From Bacillota bacterium (GTDB taxonomy: Bacteria; Bacillota; Bacilli; Alicyclobacillales; SLC66), in contig JAJZZT010000417.1 of assembly GCA_021797415.1 (NCBI GenBank), positions 1 to 10,253 of the forward strand: a stretch of DNA of 10,253 bases. Direction: 5' to 3'. The position numbers and the translations under genes were made by a program. The first letter of the stretch is position 1, and each line of letters begins with the position of its first letter. The notes beneath the pieces were generated by a model. It worked only from the letters and a program-made list of their open reading frames with translations. It was not told the DNA's origin and made no database searches. Shown here piece by piece: positions 5,401-10,253 of this stretch.

Positions 5401-7565
5401 TTTACACGCTGCTTCACCCCGCGTTGGGCTGGCTGATGGACGCACATCACGCGGACTTGCCCGGCCGTGCGGAGTTTCGCGGAGAATGGGAACAGGCGTC
5501 GTTGAAAATGACCGCCGCCATCCTGCTTCAGGCGTACTATATCGCGGGCGATCTGAAAGAGGCGAACCGGCTGGTCGGCGTGGTGCAGGAGAATCTGACC
5601 CGCGGTTTTTCCGACGTGACCGATCCGCAGTGGTTCACGCTGGCCGCTCTCACGGCGGCCGCGGAGGCGGACGACGCGGCCTTCCCGGCCAGACGGTCCG
5701 CCATCGGACGCATCCGCCACTTTATGCGCCGGCTGCGCCCATGGGCGCAGTCCGCTCCTGTCTCCTATCGCCACAAGTATCTGCTGCTCATGGCGGAAGA
5801 GCGCGTCTTGCGGGGGCGCGGCGACGAGGCGTTGCGGCTCTTTGAACAGGCGGCGGCAGAGGCGCGCAAGGACGGTTGCCACCAGTATGCGGGGATTGCG
5901 CTGGAACGCGCCGCCGTAGCCTGCCGGCGCATGGAGAGACTGCCGCTGGCCCGCTTTTACATGCGCCAGGCGGTTGAGTCGTACGGGGAATGGCGGGCGC
6001 ACGGCAAGATCCGGCAATTGACCGTCGTCTATCCGGACCTGCTTTACGAAGAGGCGGAGGAGCGGCTTGGCCAGACGTTCAGCAGTCTGGATGAATTTGC
6101 CCGCAACCTGGACATGAACCTCATCATCGACGTGACGCGGTCCATTTCGGGAGAGGTGATCGTCGAGCGTCTGTTGCGGAAATTATTGCGCAGCATGGTG
6201 CTGCATACAGGCGCCCAGCGCGGCGTGATTCTGCTTGAACACGAGGGGGCGCTGTACGTCGAGGTGGAAGGCGGCGCCACGGACGACAGCATGACGGTGC
6301 GGCGGGCTGTCCGGCTGGCCGAGTATCCGTCGATTGCCGAATCGGTGGTCCAGTACGTGTGGCATACGCTGGAAACCCTTGTGCTGCACGATGCGCGCCG
6401 AGAAGCGCGGTTTGCGTCCGATCCGCACATTCTCGCGGGGAACGCCGTGTCGGTGATCTGTGAGCCGATCGTCCGCGTCGGGAGGCTGATCGGCATCGTC
6501 TATCTTGAACATTCCGGGGTGCCGCAACTGTTCACGGAGGGCCAGATCCGCTTTGTTTCGATCATCGGGGCGCAGGCTGCGATTTCCATCGAGAACGCGT
6601 ATCTGTACAGGACGCTGGAGGAGCGCGTCATCGAGCGGACGGACGAATTGCGCGAAACAAACCGGTCGCTGCAGGAGATTAATACGAAACTGTCGCATTC
6701 CGAAACACTCCGGCAACAGATGATCAGCGATATCTCCCACGACCTGCGCACGCCGCTCACGTCGATCCAGGGGTATATCGAGGGGATTCTGGAGGGAGTG
6801 GTTGCCGGACAGGACACATCCAAGTACCTGATGCTCGCCCTGGAGCGCGTGGTGCAAATGAACCGGCTGATCCAGGACCTGCTCGATCTGTCCAAGATGG
6901 ACGAGCGGCAGCGCACGTTGCACACGGACATGATTTCGCTGCTCGACCTGGTGCACTCACTGGCGCGCAAGCACGAGTTTGACGTGAGGCGCGCGGGCAT
7001 CCGCTTTAGTCTTGCGCTCGACGCCACCCTGCGGCGGCTGGACCAGATGGACTGGGATGATTTTTCTCCGGAGGAGGAGGTGTTCATCTCGGTGGATACG
7101 CGCCGGATTGATCAGGTCTTCGGCAATCTTGTGGGCAATGCGATCCGCCACACGGCTTCGGGCGGCCTCATCGAACTGGCGGTCCTGCTGTGCGCCGACG
7201 AGTCGGGCGCGCCGGCGGCGCAGGCGGAGACGGCGGGGTATGTGCAGTTTGTGGTGAAAGATACGGGAGCCGGGATTCCCTCGCGCGACCTGCCGTATGT
7301 ATTTGAACGCTTCTACAAGGGGGACCGCGCGCGCACGAAGGAATCGGGCAGCAGCGGATTGGGACTGGCCATTTCGCGGGCGATCGTCGAGAGCCACCGG
7401 GGGAAAATATGGGTTACGAGCGAGCCTGGCGTGGGCAGCCAGTTTCACGTCCTGTTGCCGATCGCCATCGCGGTGATGGATGGCGAAGAGGAGCGGTACG
7501 GCGGGGATGCCCAGGTGGCGGCGGCGCTGACAGACGGCCGGTCGGTGAATGATCCGGTCCAGTGA
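2457..7565 (+). CDS. Giant sensor histidine kinase: pseudokinase C-lobe, STAND ATPase, TPR-like region, GAF, HisKA-HATPase
   Basis: A 1702-residue cytoplasmic sensor with no membrane segment. Residues 34-180 match only the C-lobe of a Ser/Thr kinase. The catalytic loop is HMDLRPEKIL (57-66) instead of HRDLKPxN, no DFG follows, but YISPERTG (95-102) and DLYSLG (113) are kept. A STAND/AAA-type ATPase follows, with Walker A GEPGVGKT (247-254) and Walker B LIVFLDD (371-377), then a winged-helix-like part to about 615. Alanine-rich TPR-like helices run about 640-1215, GAF about 1218-1380, and a coiled coil to about 1425. HisKA has its phosphoacceptor H1428 in SHDLRTP. HATPase_c has N1561 (N box), DTGAGI (1602) and GSSGLGLAI (1631). 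This order matches the bacterial 'trifunctional' kinase/ATPase/sensor kinase family minus its N-lobe. TTG 2457, four bases after the regulator stop, gives the longest frame. ATG 2469, or ATG 2532 behind TGAGGAG, are alternatives; none restores an N-lobe. It should autophosphorylate and pass phosphate to the upstream regulator. Confidence 0.93.
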   Translation: MSADMAISLDDDGAVSSEWQTLRSLMPSTGMEVHRFLGFALSIARALARLHDQSDVHMDLRPEKILVHARTLEAICVKRHGQDDIVSVDTDALAYISPERTGRLKRRVDHRSDLYSLGAIFYEMLTGRLPFQVEQPIEWVHAHIAHAPDPLGEKVPAIVRRLVDKCLAKLPEDRYQSAYGLIQDLLAIQDMDGETMERAEFALGGQDVPHALRISRNLYGRAEKLQELERIFRLAGAGRSCCVCVTGEPGVGKTALVEEFIRSNLTSEVFIAVGRATQATALTPYKVLAEAWAALVRKLFALDDDALAGWSAQLGALSDGTGLLHEMIPELERVVPRPAQRIADPMFDLSQILRSEILDFLCVFATPKHPLIVFLDDVQWLDDSSRAMLPFLLQDPRLRNVMWILSMRSGGSLSVEEIFAAADDGGGERDRTVIRLDVLSLDNVSHMLMDTLQFRNVEVARLAKVVHRRTLGNPYYVRRFLLSLVQRGYLHFDLQAEHWHIDYKRIVSLPAAENVLEFLARQTGDFPAPLLDVLLWASCFGRVAPLTVLGECCRMNEADMIALLSSAVDQGFIAFGEEKPTEYLHFVHDEAQQALYSLIDPTGRVAYHERIAQVLTQAEDGVYDGAYDGAYDGAYDGAYDVYMVAGHLNRGGREYGKRAKRARANLAAGKNARESGSFSTALVYLQEGFDALDAEDWLTLQALKWELLAEKFHCEFASDQFAAAEQSLAELTGRAVTADQTVRAHILKIRWHTHFAQSEAAVRVGLDALRTLGFHARVPVTGAMLARSLAGAFGRWRFRRPETLADMPEMTDGRIRAQLSVIHEIGAAAFRADPKLQMALSLRSFALTMKYGYCPDASASLATFAMVLGNIFGWRKTARRMGLAALEAAKRSGLLQQQLKAQFTFGLFTNILAKPLIGSVEYLRRASTLAAQAGDPLIRSTARMFLCVVQWYAGVPLDRLDELVRTYQSEEKRNGNRLLDNFYTLLHPALGWLMDAHHADLPGRAEFRGEWEQASLKMTAAILLQAYYIAGDLKEANRLVGVVQENLTRGFSDVTDPQWFTLAALTAAAEADDAAFPARRSAIGRIRHFMRRLRPWAQSAPVSYRHKYLLLMAEERVLRGRGDEALRLFEQAAAEARKDGCHQYAGIALERAAVACRRMERLPLARFYMRQAVESYGEWRAHGKIRQLTVVYPDLLYEEAEERLGQTFSSLDEFARNLDMNLIIDVTRSISGEVIVERLLRKLLRSMVLHTGAQRGVILLEHEGALYVEVEGGATDDSMTVRRAVRLAEYPSIAESVVQYVWHTLETLVLHDARREARFASDPHILAGNAVSVICEPIVRVGRLIGIVYLEHSGVPQLFTEGQIRFVSIIGAQAAISIENAYLYRTLEERVIERTDELRETNRSLQEINTKLSHSETLRQQMISDISHDLRTPLTSIQGYIEGILEGVVAGQDTSKYLMLALERVVQMNRLIQDLLDLSKMDERQRTLHTDMISLLDLVHSLARKHEFDVRRAGIRFSLALDATLRRLDQMDWDDFSPEEEVFISVDTRRIDQVFGNLVGNAIRHTASGGLIELAVLLCADESGAPAAQAETAGYVQFVVKDTGAGIPSRDLPYVFERFYKGDRARTKESGSSGLGLAISRAIVESHRGKIWVTSEPGVGSQFHVLLPIAIAVMDGEEERYGGDAQVAAALTDGRSVNDPVQ
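4314..4382 (+). repeat. In-frame 12-bp minisatellite (DGAY repeats) within the giant kinase gene
   Basis: Five tandem 12-bp units: GACGGGGTGTAC once, then GACGGGGCGTAC four times (4314-4373). A shortened GACGTGTAC follows (4374-4382). The unit encodes Asp-Gly-Val/Ala-Tyr, giving residues 620-639. The array lies between the winged-helix-like end of the ATPase and the TPR-like helices, probably in a surface loop. Because 12 is a multiple of three, gain or loss of units changes linker length without breaking the frame. Confidence 0.97.
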
Positions 7566-7648
7566 GCGGCGGGAGTTTCCGGCTTCTTTCCGGCCGATTT
7601 CTTTCTGACGGTCCCTTCCCGTCTTCAGACATGGCACGTCCCAAACCG

Positions 7649-7693
7649 CCCCCGGTCCTTTCGCAGGTGCCAAGCCTGCGAAAGGACCGGGGG
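7649..7693. repeat. 19-bp perfect inverted repeat (hairpin) between convergent genes
   Basis: CCCCCGGTCCTTTCGCAGG (7649-7667) and CCTGCGAAAGGACCGGGGG (7675-7693) are exact reverse complements with a 7-nt loop, TGCCAAG. It lies 84 bp after the histidine kinase stop and about 110 bp beyond the stop of the minus-strand secreted-protein gene, so either transcript could end here. No T-tract follows on either strand, so it is not a textbook intrinsic terminator. A bidirectional transcript-end hairpin or a repeated palindromic element both fit. Confidence 0.75.
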
Positions 7694-7773
7694 AGCGGGC
7701 TGGCCGCGCCGGTGATGGAGCGCCGTCGTGCGATGGGGGGCCGCAGCGTTCTGGCGACGACCGGATGGCGAGG

Positions 7774-7793
7774 GCAGGCCAAGCCTGCGAAAG
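7774..7793. repeat. Half-copy of the preceding hairpin
   Basis: GCCAAGCCTGCGAAAG at 7778-7793 repeats 7669-7684 exactly (loop plus right arm of the 19-bp hairpin). GCAGG just before it also matches the end of the left arm, except for a two-base deletion. This copy can form only a short stem, GCAGGC/GCCTGC with loop CAA (7774-7788). It sits right behind the stop of the minus-strand gene. The rest of the 7566-7801 gap shows no convincing gene. Confidence 0.7.
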
Positions 7794-7801
7794 TGCAATG
7801 A

Positions 7802-8365
7802 CTACTGGATGGTGCGGGTCCGGCGCGCGCGGTACAGCCAGGCACCGCCGGCGAGGCCGAGCAGGGCGAGCGGAAGCGCGCCGGCGAACGGCACCTCCGG
7901 CGCGTCGTTCACAGGCACAGGGGTGCTGTCATACTGAAAGGACAGGCCGTAGCTGCTTGTGATCGGGGGTTGTACGGGCGAAAAGCGCGTCGCAATTGCG
8001 CCGCCTCCCACCATGATCAGCGCCTCCGCCGTACCGGACGGATAGCCGAGGTTCGGCATGGTGAACTGCAGTTCATCACTGTAGCCGCCGCCGGAAAGCG
8101 GTGCCTGGGTGATCGTCAACTGCTTGCCGCTCACCGTGGTGACGTTCGGACTGAAGTTCCCGCCCGGGGGGAAAAAGTTCACGGTTAAGTCGGTTGCGTT
8201 GTTCCAGCTAAACGTGTACAGATCGACGGTCTGGCCTGGTTGCAGTGTCTTTTGCGATGTGTGGGCAAACGCCGGTCCCGTGGTCAGCACTGTCGCCGCC
8301 AAAGCGGTGGCGGCGGCCGTCAGGAGCCTGTTGTGGCGGCGGAGCCGATTGCTGATTGTTGGCAT
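7802..8365 (-). CDS. Secreted, C-terminally anchored small protein with PEVPFAGALPLA motif
   Basis: 187 residues, no family recognised. A signal peptide is clear: basic RLRRHNR, a hydrophobic Ala/Leu/Thr core, and probable cleavage after AFA (residue 34). The mature part is about 115 residues, rich in Thr, Gly and aromatic residues in alternating patterns, suggesting a beta-sandwich (PGQTVDLYTF, DLTVNFFPPGGNF, DELQFTMPNL). No cysteines are seen. The C-terminus has three parts: PEVPFAGALPLA (156-167), a short hydrophobic helix, and a basic tail YRARRTR. This layout resembles sortase or exosortase sorting signals but matches neither LPxTG nor PEP-CTERM exactly; a plain C-terminal membrane anchor is also possible. 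The start is supported by AAGGGGG seven bases before ATG. It is divergent from, and apparently paralogous to, the gene at 8605. Function is unknown beyond a likely surface protein. Confidence 0.85.
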   Translation of the reverse strand: MPTISNRLRRHNRLLTAAATALAATVLTTGPAFAHTSQKTLQPGQTVDLYTFSWNNATDLTVNFFPPGGNFSPNVTTVSGKQLTITQAPLSGGGYSDELQFTMPNLGYPSGTAEALIMVGGGAIATRFSPVQPPITSSYGLSFQYDSTPVPVNDAPEVPFAGALPLALLGLAGGAWLYRARRTRTIQ

Positions 8366-8604
8366 ATAACATCCCCCTTGTCATAGCGAAACTATAAAAC
8401 AGATCCAATTTGATCGCTATATGAGAAACTTAAAGAATTATTGATGTTGCGTCCGGCTGTGCACCGCCCGAAAACGGAGTTCAGATCAAGACTTCTTAAT
8501 CCATCTTTTAACGGATATGTGCTTCTTTTTGCTCTTTCCTGTGGTAGCCTTTCTTTGGTTGGAAATAGCAGTGTCATACACGTAATTATGGGGGGTACGA
8601 TCAG
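8366..8604. promoter_or_regulatory. Divergent intergenic region with candidate promoter and short inverted repeat
   Basis: This 239-bp gap is visibly more AT-rich than its surroundings and must carry the start signals for both secreted-protein genes. A plausible plus-strand promoter is TTGATC (8410-8415), 17 nt, AAGAAT (8433-8438), each hexamer four of six from consensus; it would give a leader of about 160 nt. A TATAGT on the minus strand near 8389-8394 could be the -10 of the leftward gene but lacks a good -35. ATAGCGA (8383-8389) and TCGCTAT (8414-8420) form an inverted repeat across this area. No known riboswitch was recognised in the leader. Confidence 0.35.
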
Positions 8605-9303
8605 TTGAACACATGGAATAAAGCGGTGCGCGGAACTGCGGTTGCGGCGCTGTGCACGCTGAGTCTGTCGGCCGTCCTCTCCGGCGGCGCGCTGGCAAAA
8701 AGCGGCGGCTCCGGAGACCACGGCGGCAACGGCGAGGGCACGCTGCAGATCTTCAGTACGCAAAATGACGCCGTCCAGGGGATGGGCGGCGGAAATCCGA
8801 TCACGTCGCTGGTCGCGGGACAGACGTACTATATTGATCTGGCGAATCCCGGCGGTCAAACGAGCGAAACGAATCTGCACAACGTGCCGCAGACTCTGAC
8901 GTTCAATTTTTACAGCCCGGTCGCGAATTTTCAGGGCGATCCCAACAAGGCGCAACAGGACAGCGGAAACATCAAGTATTCGGTTTCCGGCAGCGAGGTC
9001 TCCAAACACCCGTTCGTGTACGCGGTGAAGATTCCTTCGACGATGTTGGCGGGCGACTACACGATCGCGACGTTCGGATTGTCCGCCCAGCCGCAATCGA
9101 ACGGAAAGGATGGGGAGGACGAGTTTTTCTTCTCCACCGACCCCACCGTCAACGGCGGTGGGACGGGCGGTATCGCGGTCAATTCGCCGATGACGAATAA
9201 CATGCCGGAAACGCCGTGGGCGGGCGCTCTCCCTCTGGCCATCGCGGGACTGGGAGGCGCCGCCTGGATGTACGTGCGGCGGCGCAGGCCGACGGCGCGC
9301 TGA
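8605..9303 (+). CDS. Secreted, C-terminally anchored protein with PETPWAGALPLA motif
   Basis: 232 residues, no family recognised. It starts at TTG 8605, with GGGGGG (8590-8595) nine bases upstream; no in-frame ATG gives a full signal peptide. The signal peptide ends after ALA (residue 31). A Gly/Ser/His-rich segment follows, then a beta-rich body (AGQTYYIDL, TLTFNFYSPVANF, FVYAVKIPSTMLAGDYTIATFGLSA). Those segments align by eye with the protein at 7802-8365 (PGQTVDLYTF, DLTVNFFPPGGNF, LQFTMPNL), so the two look paralogous. A Gly/Asn-rich linker leads to PETPWAGALPLA (201-212), a hydrophobic helix, and YVRRRRPTAR. This C-terminus is nearly identical to that of its divergent neighbour and suggests shared anchoring or processing. 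The stop codon lies within three 11-bp tandem repeats. It is probably displayed on the cell surface; the ligand or role is unknown. Confidence 0.85.
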   Translation: MNTWNKAVRGTAVAALCTLSLSAVLSGGALAKSGGSGDHGGNGEGTLQIFSTQNDAVQGMGGGNPITSLVAGQTYYIDLANPGGQTSETNLHNVPQTLTFNFYSPVANFQGDPNKAQQDSGNIKYSVSGSEVSKHPFVYAVKIPSTMLAGDYTIATFGLSAQPQSNGKDGEDEFFFSTDPTVNGGGTGGIAVNSPMTNNMPETPWAGALPLAIAGLGGAAWMYVRRRRPTAR

Positions 9304-9322
9304 CGGCGTGCTGACGGCGCGC
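9290..9322 (+). repeat. Three 11-bp tandem repeats spanning a stop codon
   Basis: Copies of YGACGGCGYGC at 9290-9300, 9301-9311 and 9312-9322. The stop codon of the preceding gene (TGA 9301-9303) is the first triplet of the second copy. With a unit of 11 bp, each copy starts in a different frame. Confidence 0.8.
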
Positions 9323-9328
9323 GGGCGA

Positions 9329-9349
9329 GTAAGCGTGCGGACGCCTTAC
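9329..9349 (+). terminator. Possible weak terminator hairpin
   Basis: GTAAGCGT (9329-9336), loop GCGG, then ACGCCTTAC (9341-9349) pair over eight base pairs with one bulged C. It lies 26 bp after the secreted-protein stop, a usual place for a terminator, but no T-run follows. Alternatively it is only a 3'-end hairpin. Confidence 0.3.
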
Positions 9350-9416
9350 GTCAGATCCGCCAAGGCGCGCTGCACTGATTCCCTGACGATGTGCATCTCC
9401 TGATAACCTTCCGCCG

Positions 9417-9459
9417 CCTCCGGTCATACCATGGATTATGCCGTGGGTTGATCCGGAGG
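9417..9459 (+). promoter_or_regulatory. Stem that would mask the ribosome binding site of the threonine synthase gene
   Basis: CCTCCGG (9417-9423) is the exact complement of CCGGAGG (9453-9459), which contains the Shine-Dalgarno GGAGG of the next gene. The pairing extends two bases outward (G-T, C-G) and encloses a 29-nt loop. If the leader starts upstream of 9417, this stem would hide the ribosome binding site. No ligand-binding riboswitch class was recognised. Confidence 0.3.
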
Positions 9460-9466
9460 TGTCCGC

Positions 9467-10253
9467 ATGTCTTTCAGTTACCTGTCTCATCTCGCCTGTT
9501 CGCGCTGTGGCCGGACATACTCCGCGAAGAACGGCGCGGCGATGTGCCTGTCCTGCGGTTCTCCGCTGTTTTCCAAGTACGATCTGTCCGCCCTCGGGCG
9601 CGCGCTCAGGAGATCTGATCTGTCCGCGCGTCCGCGTGCGCTCTGGCGCTATCATGAGTTGCTCCCGGTGCGCGACGAAAAGCATATCGTCACGCTCGGA
9701 GAACCGTTCACTCCCATCGTTCCCCTGCCTGAAAGCGGCCGCGACATGGGGCTTGCGCGCCTCTCCGTCAAGGACGAAGGACTGCTGCCGTCGGGGACGT
9801 TCAAGGCGCGGGGAGCGACGGTCGGGGTATCGCGCGCAAAGGAAATGGGCGTCGCAAAGCTGGCCCTGCCGACCAACGGGAACGCGGGAGCGGCGTGGGC
9901 GCTCTACGCGGCGCGCGCCGGTATCCGGGCGACGGTCGTCATGCCGGAGTCGGCGCCCGCCGTTCCGCAAAAGGAGTGCGCGGCCGCAGGCGCCCGGCTG
10001 TTCGTGGTCGACGGCACCATTGGCGACGCGGGGCGCATGGTGGACCGGGCGGCCAGGCGGCACGGCTGGTATGATGTATCCACGCTGCGCGAGCCGTACC
10101 GGCTGGAGGGAAAAAAGACGATGGGGCTGGAGATCGCGGAACAGTTCGGCTGGACCGTCCCCGATGTCATCGTCTATCCGACGGGCGGCGGTGCGGGCGT
10201 GATCGGGATTTACAAGGGGCTGCTGGAATTGCGGGAACTGGGCTGGATTGGCG
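9467..10253 (+). CDS. thrC: Threonine synthase, zinc-ribbon type (3' end outside window)
   Basis: The first 262 codons of a pyridoxal-phosphate enzyme that converts O-phospho-L-homoserine to L-threonine and phosphate, the last step of threonine synthesis. An N-terminal zinc ribbon has C11, C14, C27 and C30 (CSRCG and CLSCG), as in many archaeal and bacterial threonine synthases. The core follows: TLGEPFTPIVPLP, LSVKDEGLLPSGTFKARGA with K113 as the probable cofactor-binding lysine, the phosphate-region motif LPTNGNAGAAWALYAARAG, and YPTGGGAGVIGIYKG near the edge. ATG 9467 is preceded by GGAGGT six bases upstream, which fixes the start. The frame runs off the window without a stop, consistent with a normal length of 350-450 residues. 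A related fold-type II enzyme such as threonine dehydratase is less likely because of the zinc ribbon. The upstream stem may limit its translation. It does not appear functionally tied to the signalling genes. Confidence 0.88.
   Translation, partial: MSFSYLSHLACSRCGRTYSAKNGAAMCLSCGSPLFSKYDLSALGRALRRSDLSARPRALWRYHELLPVRDEKHIVTLGEPFTPIVPLPESGRDMGLARLSVKDEGLLPSGTFKARGATVGVSRAKEMGVAKLALPTNGNAGAAWALYAARAGIRATVVMPESAPAVPQKECAAAGARLFVVDGTIGDAGRMVDRAARRHGWYDVSTLREPYRLEGKKTMGLEIAEQFGWTVPDVIVYPTGGGAGVIGIYKGLLELRELGWIG

Noticed and set aside
3696..6017. 773-codon open frame on the minus strand inside the giant kinase gene
   Set aside because: It lies opposite a well-supported domain-bearing gene, reads as Arg/His/Pro/Gln-rich sequence with no motifs, and is the expected shadow of GC-rich coding DNA.
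7649..7693. Standard rho-independent terminator
   Set aside because: The stem is strong and perfect, but no T-tract follows on either strand, so it is listed as an inverted repeat instead.
7562..7801. 79-codon plus-strand frame after the histidine kinase, starting at a GTG overlapping its stop
   Set aside because: No ribosome binding site of note, no recognisable domain, and it runs through the 19-bp hairpin and its half-copy, so it is better seen as non-coding.
8555..8584. Possible promoter (TTGGTT ... TACACG) or ECF-type site (GGAAAT ... CGTA) just before the TTG start at 8605
   Set aside because: Poor hexamers, wrong spacing for an ECF promoter, and a transcript start that would overlap the ribosome binding site.
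8421..8604. c-di-GMP riboswitch in the leader of the secreted-protein gene, suspected because of the nearby cyclase
   Set aside because: The conserved core segments of the known c-di-GMP riboswitch classes were not seen.
9438..10202. 254-codon alternative plus-strand frame over the start of the threonine synthase
   Set aside because: Arg/Ser-rich shadow translation; the frame from 9467 has the zinc ribbon, the cofactor lysine motif and a good ribosome binding site.

Overview
The window looks like chromosomal DNA of a fairly GC-rich member of the Bacillota, perhaps an Alicyclobacillus-like lineage. The evidence is strong purine-rich Shine-Dalgarno sequences (GGAGG, AAGGGGG), GTG and TTG starts, an OmpR-type response regulator, and secreted proteins with Gram-positive-style C-terminal anchors. 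The taxonomic assignment is an inference from style, not a match to a known genome.

Layout. (1) Positions 1-396 hold the end of a cupin gene of the mannose-6-phosphate isomerase / GDP-mannose pyrophosphorylase C-terminal type. (2) 431-1474 is a GAF-GGDEF diguanylate cyclase with an intact active site and an intact c-di-GMP inhibitory site. (3) 1475-1750 is a gene-free but signal-rich stretch: a small palindrome, a 17-bp perfect inverted repeat around a 38-nt insert, two 11-bp-spaced direct repeats, a good sigma-A-like promoter, and an 11-bp inverted repeat over its -10 element. (4) 1751-2452 and 2457-7565 form a two-gene operon: an OmpR/PhoB-family response regulator and a 1702-residue sensor histidine kinase. 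The kinase consists of a degenerate Ser/Thr-kinase C-lobe, a STAND/AAA-type ATPase, a TPR-like helical region, GAF, coiled coil, HisKA and HATPase_c. An in-frame 12-bp minisatellite (DGAY repeats) interrupts it between the ATPase and helical parts. (5) 7566-7801 has no convincing gene but holds a 19-bp perfect hairpin and a half-copy of it. (6) 7802-8365 (minus) and 8605-9303 (plus) are divergent genes for two small secreted proteins. They appear paralogous and share a near-identical C-terminal motif, PE[VT]P[FW]AGALPLA, followed by a membrane helix and an Arg-rich tail. (7) 9304-9466 is a short gap with tandem repeats and hairpins. (8) 9467 to the window end is the first 262 codons of a zinc-ribbon threonine synthase.

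How the parts may work together (inference). The giant kinase probably senses an intracellular state through its ATPase, TPR and GAF modules and phosphorylates the adjacent regulator. That regulator may control its own promoter through the direct repeats at 1626-1646. The upstream cyclase could tie the same locus to c-di-GMP signalling. The divergent secreted pair could be a surface output, but no shared operator with the two-component promoter was seen. Most notable are the headless pseudokinase fused to a STAND-type histidine kinase with its own OmpR partner, the coding minisatellite inside it, and the shared but unfamiliar C-terminal anchor motif of the divergent pair.
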